The notes under the pieces: model-generated
Seen by the model: the letters and a program-made list of their open reading frames with translations, nothing else
What the model was told of the DNA's origin: nothing
Databases searched by the model: none
Translations under genes and position numbers: made by a program
Shown here: positions 21,694 through 30,165 of the stretch, piece by piece
Position numbering within the stretch: position 1 is the first letter of the stretch
How the letters are laid out: each line of letters starts with the position of its first letter
Assembly (NCBI GenBank): GCA_021154985.1
Contig: JAJNQE010000021.1
Coordinates: forward strand, 1-47,862
Length of the DNA: 47,862 nt
From: Hydrogenophaga sp.
GTDB taxonomy: Bacteria > Pseudomonadota > Gammaproteobacteria > Burkholderiales > Burkholderiaceae_C
Reading direction: 5' to 3'

Positions 21694-23313
21694 ATGAAAC
21701 GCGCAGAACTGCTTGAATCGCTCCCCCGCCACGGCGTGTACGACCTGGCGGTCGTCGGTGGTGGTGCCACCGGTCTCGGGGTGGCACTCGACGCGGCACT
21801 GCGCGGTTTCTCGGTGGTGCTGCTGGAGTCGCACGACTTCGCTGGCGGCACCTCGTCCCGCTCCACCAAATTGCTGCACGGCGGCGTGCGCTACCTCGCG
21901 CAGGGCAACCTGGCCCTGGTGCGCGAAGCGCTGGCCGAGCGCGCCACCGTGCTGCGCATCGCACCCCATCTCGCGCAGCCGCTGCCTTTCGTCATGCCGT
22001 CGTATCAGTGGTGGCAGACACCGTTCTACGGCATCGGCCTCAAGCTCTACGACATGCTCGCCGGCAGCGCCGGGCTCGGCCGCACCGAGTTCCTGACCCG
22101 CGCGCAGACGTTGCAGGCCTTGCCCGGGGTGAATCCCGAAGGTCTGCGCGGCGGCGTGAAGTACTGGGACGGACAGTTCGACGACGCGCGCCTGGCGCTC
22201 GCGCTGGCCCGCAGCGCCGAGGCGGCTGGAGCGCGAGTCCTGAACTACGCCGAAGTCACGGCGGTGCGACAGTTGTCAGACAGTGAGGGCCCGCTTTCTT
22301 CGGTGGATGTCACCGACCGGCGAGGCGGGGGCTCGTTTCAGTTGAAAGCGCGCTGCGTGGTCAATGCCACCGGCGTCTGGGTGGACGCCCTGCGCGACCA
22401 CACCCAGCCCGCTGCCAACCCCGGCGCACCCTCCCGCATGGTCAGCCCCAGCCAGGGCGTGCACGTGGTGGTGGACCGCGACTTCATGCCCGGTGGCCAT
22501 GCGTTGCTGGTGCCCAAGACGCGCGACGGCCGCGTGTTGTTCGCGGTGCCGTGGCTGGGCAAGCTGGTGCTGGGCACCACCGACACCCCGCGCACAGACC
22601 TGCCGCGCGAGCCCGACGCCTTTGCCGAAGAACTCGAATTCATCCTGAGCGAGGCCAGCCAGGCGCTCAGCCGCCCAGTGCGCCCGCAAGACATCAAAAG
22701 TCTCTGGGTGGGTCTGCGTCCCCTGGTGGCCGCGCCCGCCGCCGCCGAAGGTGGCACCAAGGTGCTGTCGCGCGAGCACACCATCGTGGTCGACGCCAAT
22801 GGCCTGGTCACCGTGACCGGGGGCAAGTGGACCACCTACCGGGCCATGGCCGAGGATGTGCTGGAACGCTGCTTTGCGAGCCGGTTGCTCCCCAGGCGCG
22901 CCGGCGGCCAGAGCGCGTCGCATGTGCTCAAGGGGGCTGCCGTGGCCAGCCCGGCGACGCCGCTGCACGCAGCGCCCGGTCTGCACCTCTATGGTTCCGA
23001 GAGCCCGCAAGTCAACAATTGCCCCGGAAAAGACGTGCTCCTGGGCGCTGGTCTGACCGAAGCCATGGTGCGTTACGCCGCGCGTTTCGAACACGCCCAA
23101 ACGGTGGAAGATGTGCTCGCCCGGCGCTCGCGGATCCTGTTCCTGGACGCGGCTCAGGCGGCCCGGATGGCGCCTGCGGTGGCTGAAATTCTTCTGCAGG
23201 AGCTGGGCGCCGACCCTGCGCTGCCCCCATTTCTGGACCTGTGCGCCCGGTATTTGCCGGTGCACAGCGCAAATCAGGAATTTTTGCGGACGACTGCGTT
23301 GACAGACCGCTGA
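21694..23313 (+). CDS. glpD: Aerobic glycerol-3-phosphate dehydrogenase
   Basis: Membrane-associated flavoenzyme that oxidises glycerol-3-phosphate to dihydroxyacetone phosphate and reduces quinone. The 539 residues show the FAD-binding start YDLAVVGGGATGLGVALDAA, the family signature SSRSTKLLHGGVRYL, and the C-terminal VTGGKWTTYRAMAEDV. It ends the glycerol operon and completes the pathway GlpSTPQV, GlpK, GlpD. The ribosomal-protein promoter lies across its last codons. Confidence 0.96.
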   Translation: MKRAELLESLPRHGVYDLAVVGGGATGLGVALDAALRGFSVVLLESHDFAGGTSSRSTKLLHGGVRYLAQGNLALVREALAERATVLRIAPHLAQPLPFVMPSYQWWQTPFYGIGLKLYDMLAGSAGLGRTEFLTRAQTLQALPGVNPEGLRGGVKYWDGQFDDARLALALARSAEAAGARVLNYAEVTAVRQLSDSEGPLSSVDVTDRRGGGSFQLKARCVVNATGVWVDALRDHTQPAANPGAPSRMVSPSQGVHVVVDRDFMPGGHALLVPKTRDGRVLFAVPWLGKLVLGTTDTPRTDLPREPDAFAEELEFILSEASQALSRPVRPQDIKSLWVGLRPLVAAPAAAEGGTKVLSREHTIVVDANGLVTVTGGKWTTYRAMAEDVLERCFASRLLPRRAGGQSASHVLKGAAVASPATPLHAAPGLHLYGSESPQVNNCPGKDVLLGAGLTEAMVRYAARFEHAQTVEDVLARRSRILFLDAAQAARMAPAVAEILLQELGADPALPPFLDLCARYLPVHSANQEFLRTTALTDR

Positions 23314-23327
23314 AACCATGTGATACT
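23299..23327 (+). promoter_or_regulatory. Strong sigma-70 promoter of the ribosomal-protein operon
   Basis: TTGACA (23299-23304), a 17-base spacer and GATACT (23322-23327). The -35 box lies inside the glpD coding end. The start would be near 23334, leaving a leader of about 140 bases before rplN. A small hairpin (GCTTCGCTC / GCGAGGC) lies at the leader's beginning. Confidence 0.8.
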
Positions 23328-23475
23328 GCGCGGCTTCGCTCAAAAAAGCGAGGCAATCTGCCCATTCGGACAGAGTTGAAGCTGGCCCAGGCCGCTTTGG
23401 CTCTCGACGGCGGGCCCAAGACTGATCACTCCCGGCCGTGGTGGCTGGGGGGATTCAAGTTGGGACTTAAATCAA

Positions 23476-23844
23476 ATGATCCAAACGCAATCTCGACTCG
23501 ATGTTGCCGACAACACGGGTGCCAAGTCCGTGATGTGCATCAAGGTGCTCGGCGGCTCCAAGCGGCGTTACGCCAGCGTGGGCGACGTCATCAAGGTCAC
23601 CATCAAAGAAGCAGCGCCCCGTGGCCGCGTCAAAAAAGGCGAGGTGTACAACGCTGTGGTGGTTCGCACCGCCAAGGGCATCCGTCGTCAGGACGGCGCC
23701 CTCATCAAATTCGACGGCAACGCAGCAGTGTTGCTCAACGCCAAGCTGGAGCCCATCGGCACCCGCATCTTCGGACCGGTGACGCGCGAGCTGCGCACCG
23801 AGAAGTTCATGAAGATCGTGTCGCTGGCGCCCGAGGTTCTCTGA
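23476..23844 (+). CDS. rplN: 50S ribosomal protein L14
   Basis: 122 residues (MIQTQSRLDVADNTGAKSVMCIKVLGG), full length. It binds 23S rRNA and contacts L19 at the subunit interface. It is first in the operon, and no rpsQ precedes it; the upstream neighbour is glpD, so the S10 block must lie elsewhere. Confidence 0.98.
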   Translation: MIQTQSRLDVADNTGAKSVMCIKVLGGSKRRYASVGDVIKVTIKEAAPRGRVKKGEVYNAVVVRTAKGIRRQDGALIKFDGNAAVLLNAKLEPIGTRIFGPVTRELRTEKFMKIVSLAPEVL

Positions 23845-23853
23845 GGAATCATC

Positions 23854-24174
23854 ATGAACAAGATTCGCAGTGGTGACGAAGTCATCGTGATCGCAGGACG
23901 CGACAAGGGCAAGCGCGGCAAGGTCGTGCTTCGCGCCGACGATAGCAAGCTGGTCGTCGAGGGCGTGAACATCGTCAAGAAGCATGCCAAGCCGAACCCC
24001 ATGAAGGGTGTGACCGGCGGCATCATCGAAAAAACCATGCCCATCCACCAGTCCAACATCGCCATCTTCAATGGCGCCACGGGCAAGGCAGATCGCGTGG
24101 GCATCAAGCTCCTGGCTGACGGCAAGAAAGTGCGCGTCTTCAAGTCCAGCGGCGAAGAAATCAAGGCGGCATGA
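23854..24174 (+). CDS. rplX: 50S ribosomal protein L24
   Basis: 106 residues with the KOW motif near the N-terminus (GDEVIVIAGRDKGKRGKVV). It is an early 50S assembly protein that binds domain I of 23S rRNA. It follows rplN by nine bases and overlaps the longer possible rplE start by four bases. Confidence 0.98.
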   Translation: MNKIRSGDEVIVIAGRDKGKRGKVVLRADDSKLVVEGVNIVKKHAKPNPMKGVTGGIIEKTMPIHQSNIAIFNGATGKADRVGIKLLADGKKVRVFKSSGEEIKAA

Positions 24175-24716
24175 CCATGGCACGTTTGCAAGACATTTTC
24201 CGCGACACCATCGCGCCCAGCCTGGTCGAGAAATTCGGCTACAAGTCGATCATGGAGGTGCCCCGCATCACCAAGATCACGCTGAACATGGGTGTGAGCG
24301 AAGCCGTTGCCGACAAGAAGGTCATGGACAACGCCGTGGGCGACCTGACCAAGATCGCTGGCCAGAAGCCTGTGGTCACCAAGGCCCGCAAGGCCATCGC
24401 CGGTTTCAAGATCCGCGAACAACAAGCCATCGGCTGCATGGTGACCCTGCGCGGCGCCAAGATGTACGAGTTCCTGGACCGCTTCGTCACCGTGGCATTG
24501 CCCCGCGTGCGCGACTTCCGTGGTATCTCCGGTCGTTCGTTCGACGGCCGTGGCAACTACAACGTCGGCGTCAAAGAACAGATCATCTTCCCTGAGATCG
24601 AGTACGACAAGGTTGATGCCTTGCGCGGTCTCAACATCAGCATCACGACGACCGCCAAGAACGATGAAGAGTGCAAGGCTCTTCTGGCTGGTTTCCGTTT
24701 CCCGTTCAAGAACTGA
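24171..24716 (+). CDS. rplE: 50S ribosomal protein L5
   Basis: 179-181 residues; L5 carries 5S rRNA in the central protuberance. Two starts are possible: ATG at 24171, overlapping the rplX stop, or ATG at 24177 (MARLQDIF), which matches the usual family N-terminus. Conserved TKITLNMGVSEAVADKKVM and LPRVRDFRGIS are present. Confidence 0.97.
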   Translation: MTMARLQDIFRDTIAPSLVEKFGYKSIMEVPRITKITLNMGVSEAVADKKVMDNAVGDLTKIAGQKPVVTKARKAIAGFKIREQQAIGCMVTLRGAKMYEFLDRFVTVALPRVRDFRGISGRSFDGRGNYNVGVKEQIIFPEIEYDKVDALRGLNISITTTAKNDEECKALLAGFRFPFKN

Positions 24717-24724
24717 GGTGGCGC

Positions 24725-25030
24725 GTGGCTAAACAAGCACTACTGCAACGTGAACTCAAGCGCGAGAAACTCGCCGCCAAGTTCGCCAAGAAATACAACG
24801 AACTCAAAGCCGTCGCCAGCGACGTCAAAAAGTCCGACGAAGAGCGCGATGCGGCCCGCCTGGGTCTGCAGAAGCTGCCCCGCAACTCGAACCCGACCCG
24901 CCAGCGCAACCGCTGCGAGATCACCGGTCGTCCGCGTGGCACCTTCGCCCACTTCGGCCTGGCTCGCGCCAAGGTCCGTGAAATGGCGTTTGCCGGAGAA
25001 ATCCCCGGCATCACCAAAGCCAGCTGGTAA
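24725..25030 (+). CDS. rpsN: 30S ribosomal protein S14
   Basis: The start is GTG at 24725 (MAKQALLQRELKREKL), giving 101 residues; longer starts overlap rplE needlessly. This is the long, zinc-free form: the region NRCEITGRPRGTFAHFGLAR lacks the CxxC pairs of the zinc form. GAGGTG lies just before the start. Confidence 0.97.
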   Translation: MAKQALLQRELKREKLAAKFAKKYNELKAVASDVKKSDEERDAARLGLQKLPRNSNPTRQRNRCEITGRPRGTFAHFGLARAKVREMAFAGEIPGITKASW

Positions 25031-25048
25031 GCCCTAGGAGAACCACAA

Positions 25049-25444
25049 ATGAGCATGAGTGATCCTATCGCCGACATGTTGACCCGCATCCGCAACGCGC
25101 AGATGGTCGAGAAGTCCACCGTGTCGATGCCGGCCTCCAAGGTCAAAGCCGCGATTGCCCAGGTCCTGAAGGACGAGGGCTATATCGACGGATTCCAGGT
25201 CAAGAACAACGACGGCAAGAGCGAACTCGAAATCGCCTTGAAGTACTACGCTGGCCGTCCCGTGATCGAACGCATCGAGCGCGTGAGCCGTCCTGGCCTG
25301 CGTGTTTACCGCGGCCGCAACGCCATTCCCCAGGTCCAGAACGGTCTGGGCGTGGCCATCGTCACCACGCCGCAGGGTGTGATGACCGATCGCAAGGCTC
25401 GCGCCACCGGTGTCGGCGGCGAAGTCCTGTGTTACGTCGCCTGA
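25049..25444 (+). CDS. rpsH: 30S ribosomal protein S8
   Basis: 131 residues (MSMSDPIADMLTRIRNAQ...), full length, ending in GVGGEVLCYVA. It binds the central domain of 16S rRNA and in E. coli represses the spc operon by binding its mRNA. AGGAG precedes the ATG. Confidence 0.98.
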   Translation: MSMSDPIADMLTRIRNAQMVEKSTVSMPASKVKAAIAQVLKDEGYIDGFQVKNNDGKSELEIALKYYAGRPVIERIERVSRPGLRVYRGRNAIPQVQNGLGVAIVTTPQGVMTDRKARATGVGGEVLCYVA

Positions 25445-25466
25445 TGCGGGCATTGAGGAGCAATTA

Positions 25467-26000
25467 ATGTCACGTATTGGAAAACTGCCGGTCTCCATCC
25501 CCGCTGGGGTCGAGATCGCCGTCAAAGACGACCTGATCAACATCAAGGGCACCCTGGGTGCACTGGCGCTGGCGCAAAACGCGCTGGTCAAGGTTGAAAG
25601 CAACAACGGCACGCTGACCTTCGTTCCCGCGAACGAGTCCCGCGAAGCCAACGCCATGTCGGGCACCATGCGTCAGCTGGTCAACAACATGGTCAACGGC
25701 GTCAGCAAGGGCTTCGAGAAGAAGCTCACGCTGCTGGGCGTGGGCTACAAGGCCCAGGCACAAGGCACCAAGCTGAACCTGACGGTGGGTTACTCCCACC
25801 CGGTGGTGATGGACATGCCTGCCGGTATCAAGGTGGAAACGCCGACGCCGACCGAAATCCTGATCAAGGGTTCGGACCGTCAGCGTGTTGGTCAGGTCGC
25901 TTCCGAAGTCCGGGCTGTGCGCCCACCCGAGCCCTACAAGGGCAAGGGTATCCGCTACGCGGATGAGAAGGTCGTGATCAAGGAAACCAAGAAGAAATAA
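25467..26000 (+). CDS. rplF: 50S ribosomal protein L6
   Basis: The ATG at 25467 follows GAGGAG and gives 177 residues (MSRIGKLPVSIPAGVEI), the usual length. The C-terminal signature PEPYKGKGIRYADEKVVIKETKKK is intact. It sits near the factor-binding site of the 50S subunit. Confidence 0.98.
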   Translation: MSRIGKLPVSIPAGVEIAVKDDLINIKGTLGALALAQNALVKVESNNGTLTFVPANESREANAMSGTMRQLVNNMVNGVSKGFEKKLTLLGVGYKAQAQGTKLNLTVGYSHPVVMDMPAGIKVETPTPTEILIKGSDRQRVGQVASEVRAVRPPEPYKGKGIRYADEKVVIKETKKK

Positions 26001-26011
26001 GGATCAGGATC

Positions 26012-26377
26012 ATGTTGACCAAAAAAGAGCAACGTCTGCGCCGCGCCCGCCAAACGCGCATCCGCATTGCGCAACAAGGCGCCGTGCGCCTGACGGTGAA
26101 CCGCACCAACCTGCACATCTACGCCAGTGTCATTTCCGACGACGGCGCCAAAGTGCTGGCCTCAGCCTCCACGGCCGAAGCTGAAGTGCGTGCCCAGATC
26201 GGTGGCGCCGGCAAAGGTGGCAACGCTTCTGCTGCGGCCCTGATCGGCAAGCGTATCGCCGAAAAGGCCAAGGCCGCCGGCATTGAAAAGGTGGCTTTCG
26301 ACCGCTCCGGTTTTGCCTACCACGGTCGGGTGAAAGCCCTGGCAGACGCCGCCCGCGAAGCCGGCCTGCAGTTCTGA
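26012..26377 (+). CDS. rplR: 50S ribosomal protein L18
   Basis: 121 residues with the basic N-terminus KKEQRLRRARQTRIRI and C-terminal FDRSGFAYHGRVKALADAAREAGL. It binds 5S rRNA with L5. It lies 11 bases after rplF. Confidence 0.98.
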   Translation: MLTKKEQRLRRARQTRIRIAQQGAVRLTVNRTNLHIYASVISDDGAKVLASASTAEAEVRAQIGGAGKGGNASAAALIGKRIAEKAKAAGIEKVAFDRSGFAYHGRVKALADAAREAGLQF

Positions 26378-26395
26378 TCAAACGGAAACCACAAA

Positions 26396-26914
26396 ATGGC
26401 TAAATTTACGGCAAACATCAAGAACGAAGCGAACGAAGACGGTTTGCGCGAAAAGATGATCGCGATCAACCGCGTGACCAAGGTGGTCAAGGGCGGTCGC
26501 ATTCTCGGTTTCGCAGCATTGACCGTCGTCGGCGACGGCGATGGCCGCGTGGGCATGGGCAAGGGCAAGGCGCGTGAAGTGCCGGTGGCCGTGCAAAAGG
26601 CCATGGAAGCGGCCCGTCGCAACATGATCAAGGTCTCGCTCAAGAACGGTTCCCTGCACCACAGCGTGCACGGCGAACACGGCGCTTCCAACGTCATGAT
26701 GCTGCCCGCGTCCAAAGGTACCGGCATCATCGCCGGTGGCCCGATGCGCGCTGTGTTTGAAGTGCTCGGCATCACCGACGTCGTGGCCAAGAGCCACGGC
26801 TCGAGCAATCCCTACAACCTGGTGCGTGCCACGCTGGACGCCCTGAAGAATTCAACCACCCCGTCCGACGTGGCTGCCAAGCGTGGCAAGTCCGTTGAAG
26901 ACATCCTGGGTTGA
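26396..26914 (+). CDS. rpsE: 30S ribosomal protein S5
   Basis: 172 residues: the double-stranded-RNA-binding-like N-domain (INRVTKVVKGGRILGFAALTVVGDG) and the C-domain with PASKGTGIIAGGPMRAVFE. S5 lies at the mRNA entry channel and affects accuracy. It lies 18 bases after rplR. Confidence 0.98.
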   Translation: MAKFTANIKNEANEDGLREKMIAINRVTKVVKGGRILGFAALTVVGDGDGRVGMGKGKAREVPVAVQKAMEAARRNMIKVSLKNGSLHHSVHGEHGASNVMMLPASKGTGIIAGGPMRAVFEVLGITDVVAKSHGSSNPYNLVRATLDALKNSTTPSDVAAKRGKSVEDILG

Positions 26915-26925
26915 TTGGAGCGATC

Positions 26926-27360
26926 ATGACCACTCAAAACACTGTCAAGGTTCAGCTGGTGCGCAGCCCCATCGGAACCAAGCAATCCCACCGCGACACC
27001 GTGCGCGGCCTGGGCTTGCGCAAACTCAACAGCACCAGCGAGCTGCAGGACACGCCTGCCGTGCGCGGCATGATCAACAAGATCAGCTACCTGGTCAAAG
27101 TACTCCGATCGGAGTCACGGACATGCAACTCAACACCATCAAGCCCTCTGAAGGCGCCAAGCACGCCAAGCGCCGCGTCGGTCGCGGCATCGGTTCCGGC
27201 CTGGGCAAGACCGCAGGTCGTGGTCACAAGGGCCAGAAGTCCCGTTCGGGCGGCTACCACAAGGTCGGCTTCGAAGGCGGTCAAATGCCTCTGCAGCGCC
27301 GTCTGCCCAAGCGCGGCTTCAAGTCGGCCCAACTGCAGTTCAACGCTGAAGTCACGCTGA
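26926..27360 (+). CDS. rpmD: 50S ribosomal protein L30 with apparent stop-codon loss
   Basis: Codons 1-60 (26926-27105) encode a complete L30, MTTQNTVKVQLVRSPIG to NKISYLVKVL, ending where the family normally ends. At the expected stop the sequence reads CGA (27106-27108) rather than TGA. The frame therefore continues for 84 more codons to a TGA at 27358-27360, over the first part of rplO in another frame. The tail is Ser/Ala/Arg-rich and looks like a shadow of rplO, not an evolved domain. A T-to-C change or a sequencing error at 27106 is the simplest explanation. Read from the start, L30 itself is intact. Confidence 0.9.
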   Translation: MTTQNTVKVQLVRSPIGTKQSHRDTVRGLGLRKLNSTSELQDTPAVRGMINKISYLVKVLRSESRTCNSTPSSPLKAPSTPSAASVAASVPAWARPQVVVTRARSPVRAATTRSASKAVKCLCSAVCPSAASSRPNCSSTLKSR

Positions 27361-27554
27361 CCGACATCAACGCACTCAATGTTGCCGATGTGGACATGCT
27401 CGTGCTGAAGCAGGCGGGCCTCGTGCCTCACCTGGCCAAGCGCGTCAAGGTCATCAAAACGGGTGAACTCACACGTGCCGTGTCCTTCAAGGACGTAACG
27501 GCGACCGCTGGCGCCAAAGCCGTGATCGAAGCCGCTGGCGGCACGATCGCCTGA
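27123..27554 (+). CDS. rplO: 50S ribosomal protein L15
   Basis: 143 residues, MQLNTIKPSEGAKHAKRRVGRGIGSGLGKTAGRGHKGQKSR, full length. GGAG lies eight bases before the ATG. If the rpmD stop is really lost, ribosomes on rpmD would cross this start and run out of frame over half the gene. Confidence 0.98.
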   Translation: MQLNTIKPSEGAKHAKRRVGRGIGSGLGKTAGRGHKGQKSRSGGYHKVGFEGGQMPLQRRLPKRGFKSAQLQFNAEVTLTDINALNVADVDMLVLKQAGLVPHLAKRVKVIKTGELTRAVSFKDVTATAGAKAVIEAAGGTIA

Positions 27555-27577
27555 CCGGAACCCGACGGAACCGACCT

Positions 27578-28897
27578 GTGGCAACTGGATCCACGTCTCT
27601 GGCCAAAACCGGCAAATACGGCGACTTGCGTCGCCGGCTGGTTTTCTTGCTGCTCGCTCTGGTGGTGTATCGCATTGGCGCGCACATCCCGGTGCCGGGT
27701 ATTGACCCCGCGCAACTTGAACAGCTGTTCAAGGGGCAGGCGGGCGGCATCTTGAGCCTCTTCAACATGTTCTCGGGCGGATCGCTGTCGCGGTTCGCGG
27801 TGTTTGCGCTGGGGATCATGCCGTACATCTCGGCGTCGATCATCATGCAGCTCATGACCTACGTGGTGCCCACGTTCGAGCAGTTGAAGAAAGAGGGCGA
27901 AGCGGGACGTCGCAAGATCACGCAGTACACGCGCTACGGCACGCTCGCGCTGGCGATCTTTCAGTCGATGGGCATTGCGCTCGCGCTGGAGGGCCAGGCC
28001 GGACTGGTGATTGATCCGGGCATGGGCTTCCGCCTCACCGCTGTGGTGAGTTTGGTGGCTGGCACGATGTTCCTGATGTGGCTGGGTGAGCAGATCACCG
28101 AGCGTGGTTTGGGCAACGGTATCTCGATCCTCATTTTCGCGGGCATTGCTGCAGGACTTCCCAGTGCGGTGGCCGGGTTGCTGGAGCTGGTGCGCACCGG
28201 GGCGATGAACATTCTGGTGGCCATCTTCATCATCGCTTTGGTGGTCCTGGTGACTTACTTTGTGGTGTTCGTCGAACGTGGCCAGCGCAAGATTTTGGTG
28301 AACTACGCACGCCGCCAGGTGGGCAACAAGGTGTATGGCGGCCAGTCGTCGCACCTGCCCCTGAAGCTAAACATGGCGGGCGTGATTCCTCCGATCTTTG
28401 CATCGTCCATCATCCTGCTGCCGACCACGGTCGTGAGCTGGGTGAGCACGGGAGACTCCACGCGCTGGTTGCGAGACATCGCTTCAGCGCTGTCTCCGGG
28501 GCAGCCGATCTACGTCGCCTTGTATGCAGCCGCCATCATCTTTTTCTGTTTCTTCTACACGGCGCTGGTATTCAACAGCCGTGAGACGGCCGACAACCTG
28601 AAAAAGAGCGGTGCGTTCATTCCGGGTATTCGTCCAGGCGACCAGACCGCCCGCTACATCGACAAGATCCTGCTCAGGCTCACCTTGGCCGGCGCCGTTT
28701 ACATCACTGCGGTGTGCTTGCTGCCCGAGTTCCTGATCCTCAAGTACAACGTGCCGTTTTACTTCGGTGGGACTTCGCTGCTGATCATTGTGGTGGTGAC
28801 CATGGATTTCATGGCACAGGTTCAGAATTACATGATGTCGCAGCAGTACGACTCGCTGCTGAAAAAGGCCAACTTCAAGACCTCACCCGGTAGTTGA
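27578..28897 (+). CDS. secY: Protein translocase subunit SecY
   Basis: 439 residues from a GTG start at 27578. It is the central channel of the SecYEG translocon, with ten membrane helices. Visible landmarks are the N-terminal RRRLVFLLLALVVYRIGAHIPVPGI, the plug region SLFNMFSGGSLSRFAVFALGIMPYISASI, and the cytosolic loop FVERGQRKILVNYARRQVGN that contacts SecA or the ribosome. It has its usual place after rplO. Confidence 0.98.
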   Translation: MATGSTSLAKTGKYGDLRRRLVFLLLALVVYRIGAHIPVPGIDPAQLEQLFKGQAGGILSLFNMFSGGSLSRFAVFALGIMPYISASIIMQLMTYVVPTFEQLKKEGEAGRRKITQYTRYGTLALAIFQSMGIALALEGQAGLVIDPGMGFRLTAVVSLVAGTMFLMWLGEQITERGLGNGISILIFAGIAAGLPSAVAGLLELVRTGAMNILVAIFIIALVVLVTYFVVFVERGQRKILVNYARRQVGNKVYGGQSSHLPLKLNMAGVIPPIFASSIILLPTTVVSWVSTGDSTRWLRDIASALSPGQPIYVALYAAAIIFFCFFYTALVFNSRETADNLKKSGAFIPGIRPGDQTARYIDKILLRLTLAGAVYITAVCLLPEFLILKYNVPFYFGGTSLLIIVVVTMDFMAQVQNYMMSQQYDSLLKKANFKTSPGS

Positions 28898-28906
28898 GTG
28901 GGTTGT

Positions 28907-29125
28907 ATGTCCAAGGACGACGTGATCGAGATGCAGGGCGAGGTGGTTGAAAACCTTCCCAACGCGACCTTCAGGGTCAAGCTCGAAAACGGTCATGTCG
29001 TGCTGGGGCACATCAGCGGCAAGATGAGGATGCATTACATCCGCATCCTGCCGGGCGACAAAGTCAAAGTAGAGCTCACGCCCTACGACCTCACCCGAGC
29101 GCGGATTGTGTTCCGTTCGAAGTGA
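28907..29125 (+). CDS. infA: Translation initiation factor IF-1
   Basis: The ATG at 28907 gives the standard 72 residues (MSKDDVIEMQGEVVENLPNATF...); a GTG at 28898 would add three. S1-type OB fold that blocks the ribosomal A site during initiation. The ribosome site is weak, so coupling to secY, nine bases upstream, is likely. Confidence 0.97.
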   Translation: MSKDDVIEMQGEVVENLPNATFRVKLENGHVVLGHISGKMRMHYIRILPGDKVKVELTPYDLTRARIVFRSK

Positions 29126-29169
29126 GTGGTTGGTTGTTGAATATTTTTTGGAATATCTAGGAGAAGACT

Positions 29170-29283
29170 ATGAGAGTTTCGGCTTCGGTCAAAAAAATGT
29201 GCCGCAACTGCAAGATCATCAAGCGGCACGGTGTTGTGCGAGTCATTTGCACCGATCCGCGTCATAAGCAGCGTCAAGGCTGA
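29170..29283 (+). CDS. rpmJ: 50S ribosomal protein L36
   Basis: 37 residues, MRVSASVKKMCRNCKII...VICTDPRHKQRQG. The zinc ligands of the C+ form are present (Cys11, Cys14, Cys27, His32). TAGGAG precedes the ATG. A small inverted repeat (ATATT/AATAT) lies in the 44-base leader. Confidence 0.97.
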   Translation: MRVSASVKKMCRNCKIIKRHGVVRVICTDPRHKQRQG

Positions 29284-29303
29284 TTGAAGTTTAGAGGACC
29301 ATC

Positions 29304-29669
29304 ATGGCTCGTATTGCAGGCATCAACATTCCGCCGCACAAGCACGCTGAAATCGGCTTGACGGCAATTTTCGGTATTGGTCGCACCCGCGCTCGCAAGA
29401 TCTGCGAAGCGTGCGGCATCGACTACACCAAGAAGATCAAAGATCTGAGCGACGCTGAACTCGAAAAGGTTCGCGATCAGGTCGGCACGTTCACGATCGA
29501 GGGTGATCTGCGCCGTGAGACGACCATGAACATCAAGCGATTGATGGACATTGGCTGCTACCGCGGTTTCCGTCATCGCCGTGGCCTGCCGCTGCGCGGT
29601 CAGCGCACGAAGACCAACGCGCGCACGCGCAAAGGTCCCCGCAAGGCAGCCCAGTCGCTGAAGAAGTAA
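29304..29669 (+). CDS. rpsM: 30S ribosomal protein S13
   Basis: 121 residues (MARIAGINIPPHKHAEIGLTAIFGIGRTRA). Head protein contacting the P-site tRNA and L5. The C-terminal RHRRGLPLRGQRTKTNARTRKGPRKAA is basic as expected. GAGG precedes the ATG. Confidence 0.98.
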   Translation: MARIAGINIPPHKHAEIGLTAIFGIGRTRARKICEACGIDYTKKIKDLSDAELEKVRDQVGTFTIEGDLRRETTMNIKRLMDIGCYRGFRHRRGLPLRGQRTKTNARTRKGPRKAAQSLKK

Positions 29670-29687
29670 TCGGTTCGAAGGATTCCC

Positions 29688-30092
29688 ATGGCCAAGTCAC
29701 CCTCCTCCAGCGCATCCGCACGCGTCCGCAAGAAAGTCCGCAAGAACATTGCTGACGGCATCGCGCACGTGCACGCTTCGTTCAACAACACCATCATCAC
29801 GATCACCGATCGCCAGGGCAATGCGCTGTCTTGGGCATCATCCGGTGGCCAGGGCTTCAAGGGCTCGCGCAAATCCACGCCTTTCGCAGCCCAGGTGGCT
29901 TCGGAAGTGGCCGGTCGTGCTGCAATCGAGCAGGGCATCAAGAACCTGGACGTCGAAATCAAGGGCCCCGGTCCTGGTCGCGAATCGTCGGTGCGCGCCC
30001 TCGGCGCCCTCGGCATCCGCATCAATTCCATTGCCGACGTGACGCCAGTGCCTCACAACGGCTGCCGCCCTCAGAAGCGCCGTCGCATTTGA
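29688..30092 (+). CDS. rpsK: 30S ribosomal protein S11
   Basis: 134 residues, with HVHASFNNTIITITDRQGN and the C-terminal VTPVPHNGCRPQKRRRI whose Asn-Gly is an isoaspartate-forming site in the family. Its stop codon overlaps a -35 box for an internal promoter directed at rpsD. Confidence 0.98.
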   Translation: MAKSPSSSASARVRKKVRKNIADGIAHVHASFNNTIITITDRQGNALSWASSGGQGFKGSRKSTPFAAQVASEVAGRAAIEQGIKNLDVEIKGPGPGRESSVRALGALGIRINSIADVTPVPHNGCRPQKRRRI

Positions 30093-30117
30093 GGCGGTAC
30101 CGCTCTCGCGGTACAAT
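30089..30117 (+). promoter_or_regulatory. Internal promoter overlapping the rpsK stop codon
   Basis: TTGAGG (30089-30094), a 17-base spacer and TACAAT (30112-30117). A perfect 7-bp inverted repeat (GTACCGC 30097-30103, GCGGTAC 30108-30114) fills the spacer and overlaps the -10 box. It could be an operator in DNA or a hairpin in read-through mRNA. Confidence 0.65.
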
Positions 30118-30134
30118 GGAAGGCTTTTTCGAGC

Positions 30135-30165
30135 GCCACCGCAGTCGCCTGCGGTGGCATTTTTT
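30135..30165 (+). terminator. Intrinsic terminator or attenuator between rpsK and rpsD
   Basis: GCCACCGCAG (30135-30144) pairs perfectly with CTGCGGTGGC (30149-30158) over a TCGC loop and is followed by ATTTTTT. It lies only about ten bases after the expected start of the internal promoter. GCGGTGG (30151-30157) could instead pair with CCACCGC (30173-30179), giving an alternative structure. Being inside an essential operon, it must be partly read through. Confidence 0.8.
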
